Below are positions 1 to 7,912 of a DNA stretch of 39,444 bases, in pieces. Below the pieces are notes generated by a model. The model saw only the letters and a list, made by a program, of their open reading frames with translations, made no database searches and was not told the DNA's origin. The position numbers and the translations under genes are program-made. Origin of the DNA: a virus. The number at the start of each line of letters is the position of its first letter. The first letter of the stretch is position 1. Location of the stretch: positions 1 to 39,444 of IMG/VR virus record IMGVR_UViG_3300033153_009965; one strand, given 5' to 3'.

Positions 1-78
1 ACTGCTATAGAATTAATAGAAATGTTTATGGATTTTGACGATGGTACAAGTGCAAATCTGTATTGGACGATAGGATGA
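1..78 (+). CDS. C-terminal end of a truncated gene, unknown
   Basis: An open frame runs in from the left edge with no start and ends in TGA at 76-78. The visible tail is 25 residues (ending NLYWTIG) and acidic (MDFDDG). Its stop overlaps an ATG at 75 (ATGA) that opens a 13-codon frame ending at 116, which in turn overlaps the lysozyme ATG at 113. This chain of overlaps suggests an operon, but the pieces are too short to assign. Confidence 0.4.
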   Translation, partial: TAIELIEMFMDFDDGTSANLYWTIG

Positions 79-112
79 GAGAAGAGATTGAACCTTTAAT
101 TGAGGAGAAGAA

Positions 113-760
113 ATGAGTGGAATGATGAGATTTATAAGGAACCCCTTTAGATGGAAGCCTAAACCAGCTCCCCCTAAACCAATTAGCGACACATTAGACT
201 ACTGGTTAAGTACCGCCTATTCGGGGGCTACTTGGACCTCTTTTTGGCTGGATGAACTACACACTATTAGTGAAGTATATAGTGTTTGGGGTAGAAGGTA
301 TGGGGCTGTCTCATTTCATACTGGAGTACCTCCTGAAGTTGTTTGTGCTATTCATTTTATGGAGTGCTCAGGCAGTTGGATTAAAGTGCTTCACAATGGG
401 CAAACCCTAAAACACGTTGATAAGAATGGAACTACTTGGGAGCCTAAGGGTAGAGGTAAGGGAGAGAATTGGTCGTGGGAAGCAGCTGCTATTGACGCTC
501 TTAATCTGAAGAAAGGTAATTTCCCTAAGGTATGGGATGTCCCTAACACCCTAAATTTCTTAGAGGGGTATAATGGGTTAGGTTATAGATTGTACCATAT
601 GGACGTTAATACCCCTTACCTTTGGAGTGGTACTCAATACTATACCAAGGGGAAATATGTTAAGGATGGGAAATTCGATAAGGAAGCAATTAGTTCTCAA
701 ATTGGTTGTGTTCCGATTTTAAAGACGCTTGGGTTTAAAAGTGAAGACTTGACAAAGTAG
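113..760 (+). CDS. Lysozyme-like peptidoglycan hydrolase (putative endolysin)
   Basis: 215 residues. It likely cleaves peptidoglycan glycan strands at lysis. It matches a phage and bacterial lysozyme-like family: CAIHFMECSGSW carries the probable catalytic Glu (residue 84), followed by LHNGQTL, a WSWEAAAIDAL helix, and a C-terminal block with EGYNGLGYR, TPYLWSGT and GKYVKDG. The N terminus is a basic Pro-rich stretch with no signal peptide, so export would depend on a holin. GAGGAGAAGAA precedes the ATG. It is unlinked to the holin and spanin candidates near 9.3-10.1 kb. The fold assignment is confident; the exact bond cleaved is not. Confidence 0.75.
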   Translation: MSGMMRFIRNPFRWKPKPAPPKPISDTLDYWLSTAYSGATWTSFWLDELHTISEVYSVWGRRYGAVSFHTGVPPEVVCAIHFMECSGSWIKVLHNGQTLKHVDKNGTTWEPKGRGKGENWSWEAAAIDALNLKKGNFPKVWDVPNTLNFLEGYNGLGYRLYHMDVNTPYLWSGTQYYTKGKYVKDGKFDKEAISSQIGCVPILKTLGFKSEDLTK

Positions 761-777
761 TACCTTAAGAATAGATT
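749..777 (+). promoter_or_regulatory. Sigma70-like promoter, ACTTGACA class
   Basis: TTGACA (749-754), a 17-base spacer, then TAGATT (772-777). It overlaps the end of the lysozyme gene and lies 21 bases before the next ATG. The ACTTGACA octamer recurs at the starts of the right-arm transcription units. It probably drives the replication genes. Confidence 0.5.
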
Positions 778-783
778 ATAAAT

Positions 784-795
784 AACAAGGATAAG
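784..795 (+). promoter_or_regulatory. Ribosome-binding motif AACAAGGATAAG
   Basis: AACAAGGATAAG ends 2 bases before the ATG at 798. The AAGGA core is the Shine-Dalgarno. The flanking AAC and TAA are conserved at the starts of four right-arm genes, which is more than ribosome pairing alone requires. Confidence 0.6.
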
Positions 796-797
796 AA

Positions 798-1079
798 ATG
801 AGCGAAAAACACACCATAGATGTAAAAGCTAATAGCGTTGCTGAGATAGTGGTGAAACTAATCTATGCGGAAAGAATAATGAATAGGGAGCCAAACACAA
901 TAATCCTTAGTGAGCTAACAGGTCACAGACTCCTCCATGAAATGGAACCTACCAGATTTGGGAACCCTTCAAAGGATATTAAAGAAATAAGTGGTGCCTC
1001 ATTATTTTTCGGACTAAACGTGATTATTATTAAGGGTGACTTTACAGAATTTATTAAAGTTTTTGAGGCTATAAAATGA
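798..1079 (+). CDS. Hypothetical protein, 93 residues
   Basis: Small soluble protein with an N-terminal VAEIVVKLIYAERIMNREPN helix and a C-terminal LNVIIIKGDFTEF segment, suggesting an alpha/beta fold. No family recognised. Its stop overlaps the polymerase start (ATGA at 1076), so the two are translationally coupled; it probably has an early or replication-linked role. Confidence 0.7.
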   Translation: MSEKHTIDVKANSVAEIVVKLIYAERIMNREPNTIILSELTGHRLLHEMEPTRFGNPSKDIKEISGASLFFGLNVIIIKGDFTEFIKVFEAIK

Positions 1080-3103
1080 GCAAATACTGCTATTTAGACT
1101 TTGAGTATAATGGGACTAAAGAGAAGAATCTCAATTTAGTTTCTTGTGCTTGGCAAGCAGGCGAGTGGTCTTCTATTTGTTGGCTTTTTAATGGTGGCTC
1201 GGACCACTATAAACTTGGACCGGACTTAGAGACTATGGCTGCTGAGGGCTATATATTTGTAGCCTATGCGGTTACTGCTGAAGCCAGAGCAATGCTATCC
1301 CTCCAAATGGATGTTTTAAAGGTGCAGTACATTGACCTCTATTTGGAATACCGTTGCTTACTAAACCACCACCACGACTGGATGTATGGCAAGCAATTGA
1401 TTAAAGGTGTAAAGAGGTTTACTAAACCCCCTAAGGATAAATGGAAGCAATCTGAGGAGGAGTCTAGGAAGGCTGATAATTCTAAACCAGAATACTCTCT
1501 TTCAGCAGCCTGTTATAAGGTGCTTGGGGAGGTTATTGACACTAATGAGAAGAATGAGGTCAGGGATATAATAATTCATGGTACTGATGAAGAGATAGAG
1601 GAGAACAAGGAACGTATTTTAAGGTATAATGAGAGTGATATCAAGTACCTTCCAAGGTTATTTAAGGGAATACTTAATGAATACCAAAAAAGACTTAAGG
1701 ACTACCCCGAGCACCTCAAAACCCTTAAAGAAGAAATGCTCCTTCGAGGAAATTATTCTGCAAGAACAGCTGTCATGGAGTCCTTGGGATACCCTATTGA
1801 TTTTGCAGCCACTAAATCATTTTCAGAATCAGTCCCCACAATCCTGTGGGAGGTACAAGACGAAATTAACAAATTATTTCCAAGAATATTACCTTTCACA
1901 AAAAGTAAACTCGGAGTCCACTCATGGAGTCATGTACGAACTAGACTGTGGATAGAGGAACAGGGGTTTAAAGGATGGGTTAAAACAGATACCAAGTTGG
2001 ACTCCCTTGCGCTCAAAGCTTGGAAAAAGTTCTTTCCATTCTCTCATTCGTATCCCAAGGATAACTTCGGGGCGCAAATGGTACGTTACCTCACCCTCAG
2101 ACAACAGCTTAACGGATTTCTTCAATCCAAGTCTGCAAAGCGAAAAGGAAATTTTTGGGACTATGTGGGCTCCGATAAAAGAGTCAGACCCTATTTTGGT
2201 ATCTATGGCAGCCAAAGTGCTAGGTCTCAGCCTAAAGCTACAGGATTTCTATTTCTCAAATCAGCATGGATGCGAGCTCTATGCGTCCCTAGAAAGGGTA
2301 GGGCAATCTGTGGAATTGACTATAAAAGCCAAGAGTTTCTTCTGGCAGCACTCCTTTCAGGAGATGCAGCTATGCTTAAAGCTTACCAGTCCGGCGACCC
2401 TTACTTATACCTTGCGAAGATAGCAGGGAAGGTCCCTTGGGACGGTGAAAGGAAGGACTATCAGAAGGAAAGAAATGTATTTAAGGTGGTTACCTTAGCT
2501 CTACAATATGGGATGGGTAAGTACAGTTTATCTAATGACTTAACTCAAAAACTAGGTAAGAGATTTAGTGAGAGTAAAGCAGAACAATTAATTTATAAAT
2601 TCAACCGGGCTTATCCAGTCCACGCTAAGTGGAAAAGGAAAGTTCTTAGTCAGTACCGAAAGCAGAAGTTCTGGAAGCTTCCTTGTGGCTGGTATATGTG
2701 GGGAGATAACAAAAATGAAAGGTCAATCGGTAATGTTCCAATTCAAGGTTTTGGGTCGTCAATTATGCGTAAAGCGGTGGAGTTTGCACAGGACAAAGGG
2801 TTACAAGTTATCCTTACTCTTCATGACGCTATATACGTCGAGTACGATAGCGGCAATCACTGTGCTGTTGATTTACTCCAAGAGTCCATGGCTAGTGCTT
2901 TTAGCTTCTACTTTAATGGTGGTAGGAGGGACAATGCGTTGGTGGGACTGGATGCAAATATATGGGGTCAGGATTTCGTGGACGGAAAATTCAGAACTGA
3001 AAAAGTAGAAGGAAAGATGCAGAAAACCTATATGGATGAAAGAGGAGCTAAGGAATATGCTTCCTTTAAACAGTACTTTGAACCAACAGATTACAATATT
3101 TAG
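1076..3103 (+). CDS. Family A DNA polymerase with 3'-5' exonuclease domain
   Basis: 675 residues; the phage replicative polymerase. The N-terminal proofreading domain has LDFEYNG (Exo I Asp-x-Glu, near residue 8) and RYNESDIKYL (Exo III Tyr-x3-Asp, near 185-194). Polymerase motifs: A is GIDYKSQE (near 413), B is RNVFKVVTLALQYG (near 465-478), C is LTLHDAIYVE (near 580-590). Motif C reads His-Asp-Ala, where E. coli Pol I has His-Asp-Glu. Palm, fingers and thumb order is normal and the length is usual for phage PolA without a 5' nuclease. It is followed by the helicase and DUF2800/DUF2815 genes that often accompany this polymerase in phages. Confidence 0.95.
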   Translation: MSKYCYLDFEYNGTKEKNLNLVSCAWQAGEWSSICWLFNGGSDHYKLGPDLETMAAEGYIFVAYAVTAEARAMLSLQMDVLKVQYIDLYLEYRCLLNHHHDWMYGKQLIKGVKRFTKPPKDKWKQSEEESRKADNSKPEYSLSAACYKVLGEVIDTNEKNEVRDIIIHGTDEEIEENKERILRYNESDIKYLPRLFKGILNEYQKRLKDYPEHLKTLKEEMLLRGNYSARTAVMESLGYPIDFAATKSFSESVPTILWEVQDEINKLFPRILPFTKSKLGVHSWSHVRTRLWIEEQGFKGWVKTDTKLDSLALKAWKKFFPFSHSYPKDNFGAQMVRYLTLRQQLNGFLQSKSAKRKGNFWDYVGSDKRVRPYFGIYGSQSARSQPKATGFLFLKSAWMRALCVPRKGRAICGIDYKSQEFLLAALLSGDAAMLKAYQSGDPYLYLAKIAGKVPWDGERKDYQKERNVFKVVTLALQYGMGKYSLSNDLTQKLGKRFSESKAEQLIYKFNRAYPVHAKWKRKVLSQYRKQKFWKLPCGWYMWGDNKNERSIGNVPIQGFGSSIMRKAVEFAQDKGLQVILTLHDAIYVEYDSGNHCAVDLLQESMASAFSFYFNGGRRDNALVGLDANIWGQDFVDGKFRTEKVEGKMQKTYMDERGAKEYASFKQYFEPTDYNI

Positions 3104-3327
3104 AGAGGGAAGGTATCTTGAAAAATAACATTGTTAATAGCCTCTACAAAGTCATTATAAGTTGGAGTGGTGGTTGGGTCATACTTCTCTGCCTCTGGCT
3201 CTGTGACCTCTATGCACTTCTTAGGTCTTTCCGTGTAGTCATACACAATGATTGCATCAGTAAGTTCATCGGGCTCATAGATTACGACTGGGGAATTAAG
3301 GGCGAAGCATATTATCAGGACCTTCAT
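3100..3327 (-). CDS. Small acidic protein, reverse strand, possibly leaderless
   Basis: 75 residues with a hydrophobic start (MKVLIICFAL) and an acidic body (YEPDELTD, VTEPEAEKYD). It lies opposite to its neighbours. The codons show the purine-N-pyrimidine bias of real coding, and the peptide looks more natural than the Trp- and Leu-rich + strand frame over the same bases. TGATATAAT, an extended -10, ends 6 bases before the ATG and there is no Shine-Dalgarno, which fits a leaderless mRNA. Its stop overlaps the polymerase stop. The competing + frame (TTG at 3118) has a good Shine-Dalgarno, so the choice is uncertain. Confidence 0.5.
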   Translation of the reverse strand: MKVLIICFALNSPVVIYEPDELTDAIIVYDYTERPKKCIEVTEPEAEKYDPTTTPTYNDFVEAINNVIFQDTFPL

Positions 3328-3341
3328 AGGGATATTATATC

Positions 3342-3608
3342 ATGAAAAAAGAGCACAAAATGGTTATTGTCCACCACCCTACAAATAAAGTTACTACACA
3401 TATTGAGGTGTCAGCTTACTGCCATCCTTTGCAAATTTACAACTATTGGGAAGACAGGGACGATAGGGGGAATAGAAATTTCATTGACTTAAAGGCAGAC
3501 TATCAACGCCTACAAAGAGAGGTGTTTAGAAAAGAAGAGCTATTAAAGAATAGGCTAAGAGGAATAAAATATTGGCAGAAAAGGGCGGGACATGAAAAAA
3601 TTAGTTGA
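3342..3608 (+). CDS. Hypothetical protein, 88 residues
   Basis: Basic, mostly helical C-terminal half (LKADYQRLQREVFRKEELLKNRLRG looks like a coiled coil) after a short N-terminal strand region (MVIVHHPTNKVTTHIEV). AGGGAT at 3328-3333 is about 8 bases before the ATG at 3342; the ATG at 3360 is an alternative. It overlaps the helicase start by 17 bases, so it is in the replication operon. No family recognised. Confidence 0.65.
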   Translation: MKKEHKMVIVHHPTNKVTTHIEVSAYCHPLQIYNYWEDRDDRGNRNFIDLKADYQRLQREVFRKEELLKNRLRGIKYWQKRAGHEKIS

Positions 3609-4908
3609 GGTTATGACTGATAATCCCAAGCTGAAAATGAAAGACTTTCAGATTGAGGGAGTTAAATTCATCCTAAGGCACCTATATGCAATCATTGGGG
3701 ACCAAATGGGGCTAGGGAAGACTGTTCAAGCTATAGCCCTCTCCCTTATCACAGATTCTAGAACCTTAATTATGTGCCCTGCAAGTCTCCGATATAACTG
3801 GGAAAACGAGTTTGCAAAATGGTCACTAGTATGCCCCACCATTCATGTAGTTGGGACTGAGGACCTAGATGCAGACTTCTCTATGTTCAAGGTTATTATA
3901 GTGTCCTACGACTTAGTGGCTAGGTATCCAGAATTATTGGATGAAAGGGAACTGGTTGTATTAGATGAAATTCAAGCAATTAAGAATGAGAAAACTAACC
4001 GATTTGAAGGAGTTGAAGAATATGTTAAAAGAATCAAACCGAAGTACCTTGTGGGTCTGTCTGGCACTCCAATCACTAAATCTGTTACTGATTGGTACGC
4101 TCTATTATGTCTCCTATCCCTTTGTCCCGAAGATACTAATGGGTATAATGTTAAGTACCTTTTTCCTCACTTCTATAATTTTGCTACGCACTTCTCTTTT
4201 GAAAGGAAGCAAACACTAACCAATAAGAAAACTAAGAAGAAGTTTAAGGTGACCTCATTCTCGGGAGTTCAAAGGTATGAGGAGTTACAGAGACTTAAGA
4301 AAGGAAAGTATATTAGGAGGTTAGCTAAGGACCACCTAGACCTACCTACCTTCACAAGGAAGGATGTAATCATTGATAGGGATATTGATGCTGATTTAAA
4401 GAGGGCTTGGGAGAATGGGGATATAGATAACGAGTCAGTAATGACAGCTAAGGCTCACTCTGCATTTCTTAAAGGTCCAAGTACAGGTAATTATGTTAAG
4501 GATTTAATTAGGGATGGAGAAGGTCCAGTTGTTATTTTTACCGACCATATAAATCCAATAGTTGAGATAAAGAAAAGATTAAAAAAGTATAAGGGTGAAG
4601 TAATCCAAGGACTTATCAAGTCAGAAAAACGTCAAGAAATAGTTGACAGATTTCAGGCTGGAGAGTTAGACTACCTTATCGCTACTTATGAAACAGCAGC
4701 CGAAGGTTACACAATGACCAGAGCAAGGAATATGGTGCTGAATGATTTACCTTGGAAACCTAAACTTATCGAGCAAGCAGAATATAGATTGATAAGAATT
4801 AGTCAGGAGAGGAAAGTAGTTATCCATAGGATTATTAAGGGTATTGTGGATGAAAGAATTGTAGTTAAGTTAACAAGTAAAATTCGTGACATAGATAAAG
4901 TCACATAA
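3592..4908 (+). CDS. SNF2-family (superfamily 2) DNA helicase
   Basis: 438 residues; an ATP-driven DNA translocase of the short phage SNF2 type found beside PolA and DUF2800/DUF2815. N lobe: FQIEGVKFIL, Walker A GDQMGLGKT (near 35-43), CPASLRYNW (Ia), Walker B VVLDEIQAIKN (near 125, DEIQ rather than DEAH), LSGTPI (III). C lobe: VVIFTDHINP (IV), IATYETAAEGYTM (V) and QAEYRLIRISQ (VI, normally QAxDRxxRIGQ). No nuclease domain is fused. A GGGCGGGA Shine-Dalgarno lies just before the ATG. Confidence 0.92.
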   Translation: MKKLVEVMTDNPKLKMKDFQIEGVKFILRHLYAIIGDQMGLGKTVQAIALSLITDSRTLIMCPASLRYNWENEFAKWSLVCPTIHVVGTEDLDADFSMFKVIIVSYDLVARYPELLDERELVVLDEIQAIKNEKTNRFEGVEEYVKRIKPKYLVGLSGTPITKSVTDWYALLCLLSLCPEDTNGYNVKYLFPHFYNFATHFSFERKQTLTNKKTKKKFKVTSFSGVQRYEELQRLKKGKYIRRLAKDHLDLPTFTRKDVIIDRDIDADLKRAWENGDIDNESVMTAKAHSAFLKGPSTGNYVKDLIRDGEGPVVIFTDHINPIVEIKKRLKKYKGEVIQGLIKSEKRQEIVDRFQAGELDYLIATYETAAEGYTMTRARNMVLNDLPWKPKLIEQAEYRLIRISQERKVVIHRIIKGIVDERIVVKLTSKIRDIDKVT

Positions 4909-4909
4909 C

Positions 4910-4922
4910 AAGGAAAATAAGA
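4910..4922 (+). promoter_or_regulatory. Variant ribosome-binding motif AACAAGGAAAATA
   Basis: AACAAGGAAAATAAG precedes the ATG at 4923. It keeps AACAAGGA but not the full ATAA of the other sites. No TTGACA element is close by, so the site is probably internal to the operon. Confidence 0.45.
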
Positions 4923-5528
4923 ATGCATATCAATGAATTTAGATTTATGAAAAGAAAGAACTTAGGTAACTATGAGCATGAAGAAGTCACTATGGCTGCT
5001 AGTGTTGATGAGTCCGACAATGTAGTTGAAGTGGCTCTATTTGTTAAACAAGAAGTATATAGAGCACTAGGAGAAGTATATGTTTCCAATGTTGAAGTTG
5101 CTGCCAAAAGCGATACTGCATCTAATAAAGAGGAATTACCTCCTAAGGTACCTGCGACTAAGAAAGCTGCGAAAAAAGCACCTAGAAAGAAGGCAGCAAA
5201 GAAGGTGGCAGGAAAACAGAATGTTTCATCGGTACAACATGAGTCCGGGGACGATAATGGAGTTTCGAGGGAAACCCCCACTAATAATAAAGGACAAAAT
5301 AATGCTTCCGAGAGGAACGGAGATAAAGGACGACTGGGACATGACGGAGTAAAGGTAACAGCAGCCACTCTTGAGGATGTTAGAAAGAACCTCAGCCAAG
5401 TTTGGAAGAGCGAAGGTAAGGGAGTAGCTTTTGGTATTCTTGAAAACTTTGGAGCTAAGAAGTCCGAAGAACTTACTCCTGATGTCTACACTGAAGTTAT
5501 AGATAAATGTCAGCAGGTGTTGGCGTGA
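4923..5528 (+). CDS. Lys/Ala-rich two-domain phage protein
   Basis: 201 residues. The N-terminal domain (INEFRFMKRKNLGNYEHEEV) matches a conserved phage replication-module protein. The middle linker (near 75-100) is AAKKAPRKKAAKKVAGK-like, resembling histone H1 tails, and probably binds DNA or is disordered. The C-terminal domain (TLEDVRKNLSQVW to FGAKKSEELTPDVY) is a small helical module also found in other phage proteins. Its position between helicase and nuclease suggests an accessory role in replication or recombination. The function is not established. Confidence 0.8.
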   Translation: MHINEFRFMKRKNLGNYEHEEVTMAASVDESDNVVEVALFVKQEVYRALGEVYVSNVEVAAKSDTASNKEELPPKVPATKKAAKKAPRKKAAKKVAGKQNVSSVQHESGDDNGVSRETPTNNKGQNNASERNGDKGRLGHDGVKVTAATLEDVRKNLSQVWKSEGKGVAFGILENFGAKKSEELTPDVYTEVIDKCQQVLA

Positions 5529-6712
5529 GCGAGATAAACCACTCTAATAGAGAGCACTCCGATTTAGGAGCCTCCGCTGCAGAGAGGTGGTTTGCTTGTC
5601 CAGCAAGTATCCCATTGTCGGTGGGGGTTGAACAAGAGACCTCCATTCATGCGGAAAAGGGAACAGCAGCCCATGAGTTAGCTGAACTAACACTACTAGA
5701 GAATAATGAAGCTATTGACCACACTGGACAAATGTATAACGACATTACAGTGACTACGGAAATGGCAGAGGCGGTACAGGTTTATGTGGATGAAGTTAGA
5801 AGACGAGCAGGAGAAGAAGGAGAAGTCACGGTTGAGGAGCGTTTTTCTCTCGACTGGATTGACCCTGAATTATTTGGGACTAATGATTGTAGCATCCTCA
5901 GTCCTTTGGGAAAACTCACTGTACTCGACTATAAAAACGGAAGAAAGCTTGTTGAAGTTGTTAATAATCCCCAACTTCTTTATTATGCTTTGGGTGCGGC
6001 TAGGGGGCTTGAAATCACCTCAGTCGAGCTGGTTATTGTTCAGCCTAACGGTGACCATCCTGACGGTCCTATTAGGGCTTGGACTACTACCCCTGAAAGG
6101 TTAAGGGAGTTTGAAGTAGAACTTAAGGAAAGGGTGAAAGTGGTTAATAAGGCTAGAGCCTATAAAACAGCTAAAGAGGTTAATGAAATATTCTATGACG
6201 CTTTTGCCGAAGCAGGAGACCATTGCACCTTTTGTAAGGCTGCAGGATTCTGTGAGACTTTGAGGAATAAATCCCTCACTATAGCTAAGCAAGAATTTTC
6301 TGTCCCAGTCACTATGGATACCTTACCGGAGCCAACAAAAATGGAGCCAGAGGATATCTCTAAGGTGTTAAGTGGTGCGGATATGTTGGAGAGTTGGCTT
6401 AAGTCTGTGCGTTCCTTCGCTCAAACTGAAGCTAAAAGAGGAGTAGTAATCCCTAATTTTAAGTTAGTTAAGAAGAGAAGCAATAGGAAATGGATTGATG
6501 AAGGACTAGTGGTTAATGAGTTTGATGCCCTATTTGGGGACGACTTATACACTAAGAAGCTGAAGAGTCCTGCTCAGATTGAAAAGCTTGTAGGTAAGCC
6601 TAGTTTGCTTAACCTAGTAGAGAAACCAGATGCAGGCACTACTTTAGTGCCGTCAACAGATAAAAGACCTGCTGCTCTAATTAGTGCAGAAGAGGACTTT
6701 TTAGATATTTAA
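5525..6712 (+). CDS. DUF2800 PD-(D/E)XK nuclease with Cas4-like iron-sulfur cysteines
   Basis: About 395 residues from the GTG at 5525, which overlaps the previous stop (GTGA) with AGGTG before it; an ATG at 5507 would add six residues. Counting from the ATG, the nuclease core has FGTNDCS (Asp127) and LTVLDYKNGRK (Asp141, Lys143), then NNPQLLYY. Four cysteines fit a 4Fe-4S cluster as in Cas4/AddB: RWFACPAS (Cys31) and CTFCKAAGFC (240, 243, 249). Family knowledge: RecB-like phage nuclease. It probably processes DNA ends in recombination with the downstream DUF2815 protein. Confidence 0.9.
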   Translation: MSEINHSNREHSDLGASAAERWFACPASIPLSVGVEQETSIHAEKGTAAHELAELTLLENNEAIDHTGQMYNDITVTTEMAEAVQVYVDEVRRRAGEEGEVTVEERFSLDWIDPELFGTNDCSILSPLGKLTVLDYKNGRKLVEVVNNPQLLYYALGAARGLEITSVELVIVQPNGDHPDGPIRAWTTTPERLREFEVELKERVKVVNKARAYKTAKEVNEIFYDAFAEAGDHCTFCKAAGFCETLRNKSLTIAKQEFSVPVTMDTLPEPTKMEPEDISKVLSGADMLESWLKSVRSFAQTEAKRGVVIPNFKLVKKRSNRKWIDEGLVVNEFDALFGDDLYTKKLKSPAQIEKLVGKPSLLNLVEKPDAGTTLVPSTDKRPAALISAEEDFLDI

Positions 6713-6738
6713 CAGGCAATGCAGCCTAAGGAGTTTTT

Positions 6739-7266
6739 ATGAGTGATAGAGTATTATTACCTAAAGCAAGAGTAGTTTTCGTTAACGTGTTTGAGCCCAA
6801 CGATAAGGGGAAATACGCCCTTTGTATGTTGTTTGATAAGGGTACAAATTTGGACGAATTGAAGACACTGGCTAATGAAACAGCAGAAGAGAAGTACGGG
6901 AAGAAAATCCCCAAGAACTTCAATTACCCTTGGAAAGACGGGAATGATAAGGACGAAGAGGACTATCCTGACTTCCAAAATAAGATTGTGGTTAATGCCA
7001 AGTCGATTTATCAGCCTACGGTTGTCGATGAGGATGTTGAGATTATTATCAATCCTAAGGAATTTTATTCTGGTTGCTATGCTAGAGCATCAGTAACAGC
7101 CTCTTGTTATGATGTTGATGGAAATAAGGGAATTAACTTATACCTTCAAAATGTTCAGAAACTGGGGGATGGAGAGAGAATTGGTGGTGGAGTAGAAGCC
7201 AAGGATGAATTTCAAGCTGTTGCCCGTGAAGAGAACTCAACAGTAGAATCAGACTTTAATATTTAA
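6739..7266 (+). CDS. DUF2815 single-strand DNA binding protein
   Basis: 175 residues matching DUF2815: KARVVFVNVFEPN, KYALCMLFDKG, PWKDGN, VNAKSIYQPTVVD, the signature PKEFYSGCYARASV, GNKGINLYLQNVQKLGDGERIGGG and an acidic tail (EENSTVESDF). Members act as single-strand DNA binding or annealing proteins in phage recombination modules, and the acidic C tail is typical of SSBs that recruit partners. AAGGAG lies before the ATG. It is the last large gene of the replication operon, placed directly after the DUF2800 nuclease as in many phages. Confidence 0.88.
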   Translation: MSDRVLLPKARVVFVNVFEPNDKGKYALCMLFDKGTNLDELKTLANETAEEKYGKKIPKNFNYPWKDGNDKDEEDYPDFQNKIVVNAKSIYQPTVVDEDVEIIINPKEFYSGCYARASVTASCYDVDGNKGINLYLQNVQKLGDGERIGGGVEAKDEFQAVAREENSTVESDFNI

Positions 7267-7274
7267 TGGTGATG

Positions 7275-7391
7275 GGGGTTGTAGCTCAGCTGGTAGAGCA
7301 CCTAGGAGACTAAAGTTCGATTCTTTAGGCACCTCCGTGTGTAGTGGTCTATCCCGGGAGGTCGCTGGTTCGAGTCCAGCCAGCCCCTCCA
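7275..7391 (+). tRNA. tRNA-like gene interrupted in the anticodon region
   Basis: The ends are canonical: acceptor GGGGTTG (7275-7281) pairs fully with CAGCCCC (7381-7387, one G-T), then discriminator T and encoded CCA. The D arm is GCTC-AGCTGGTA-GAGC (7284-7299); the T arm is GCTGG-TTCGAGT-CCAGC (7364-7380), preceded by a normal AGGTC variable loop. Between base 26 (7300) and the T arm there are about 41 more bases than in a normal tRNA. The extra part contains CTAAAG-TTCGATT-CTTTAG (7310-7328), a second T-arm-like hairpin that could instead be an anticodon arm reading CGA (Ser), and ACCTCC/GGAGGT (7331-7362). Identity is undetermined; it may be an intron, a chimera or a pseudo-tRNA. Confidence 0.65.
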
Positions 7392-7406
7392 CTTTTAGGA
7401 GAATAA

Positions 7407-7661
7407 ATGAAATGCGAAACAGATGAAGAATGGGCAGCTTTTGGTAGGAGAATCTACGACACAGCAATAAACCATTTTAAGGACAAACCAATTAGGGAGT
7501 TAGTTATCCCTATAGAGATGTGGGGGCATGAGGTGCTTAAAGTATCTGTAACAGATGTCAGACACTTTTGGGAGCCTACAGGACCAATAGGCGATAGATA
7601 CAGTAGCAGTAGGAAAGGGTATATGCTCTCTACTGGGGAAATAGAATGGGAGAATAAATGA
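7407..7661 (+). CDS. Hypothetical protein, 84 residues
   Basis: Small soluble protein rich in Trp and charged residues (CETDEEWAAFGRRIYD, PIEMWGHEVLKVSVTDVRHFWEP). AGGAG at 7397-7401 precedes the ATG. Its stop overlaps the next start (ATGA at 7658), so the two are coupled. No family recognised. Confidence 0.7.
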   Translation: MKCETDEEWAAFGRRIYDTAINHFKDKPIRELVIPIEMWGHEVLKVSVTDVRHFWEPTGPIGDRYSSSRKGYMLSTGEIEWENK

Positions 7662-7912
7662 AATACGAGAGAAAGACCGTTAAGGTTAATAAGTCCAATG
7701 ATAGGCTACCTATAGTGTTGGAGAGTGTTTTTAAACTAAAGCTTAAGATTAAGCAGAGAGATATTTGTCTGTTGACTGGGTTAGATGAAGGACTAGTCAG
7801 CAATATGTTTTCAGGGAAGAGATATCCATCATTTGAGGCTTTTGAGTCCTTAGTAAGGATATCCCAAGGTAAACTGAAAATGAAGGATTGGGACCTTGAA
7901 TACAAAAAATAA
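7658..7912 (+). CDS. Small helix-turn-helix protein (XRE/Cro-like)
   Basis: 84 residues. The middle reads IKQRDICLLTGLDEGLVSNMFSGKRYPSFEAFESLVRISQGKL, matching the XRE pattern: Gln at the first helix, turn LTGLD, recognition helix EGLVSNMFSGKR, then the conserved G-K-R-x-P-S. It probably binds DNA as a regulator; the basic N terminus (KYERKTVKVNKSN) may extend the contact. It is the only obvious transcription-factor fold in the window, and a candidate for the protein that reads the ACTTGACA or inverted-repeat sites, though that link is inference. Confidence 0.65.
   Translation: MKYERKTVKVNKSNDRLPIVLESVFKLKLKIKQRDICLLTGLDEGLVSNMFSGKRYPSFEAFESLVRISQGKLKMKDWDLEYKK

Noticed and set aside
3118-3345. 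Forward frame with TTG start after GAGGGAAGG
   Set aside because: Peptide is unusually Trp- and Leu-rich and codon pattern favours the reverse strand; kept only as the alternative to 3100-3327.
7249-7467. Reverse-strand frame with AGLEPATS and LPAELQPP
   Set aside because: This peptide is the well-known false translation of the complement of a tRNA gene; it supports the tRNA call and is not a gene.
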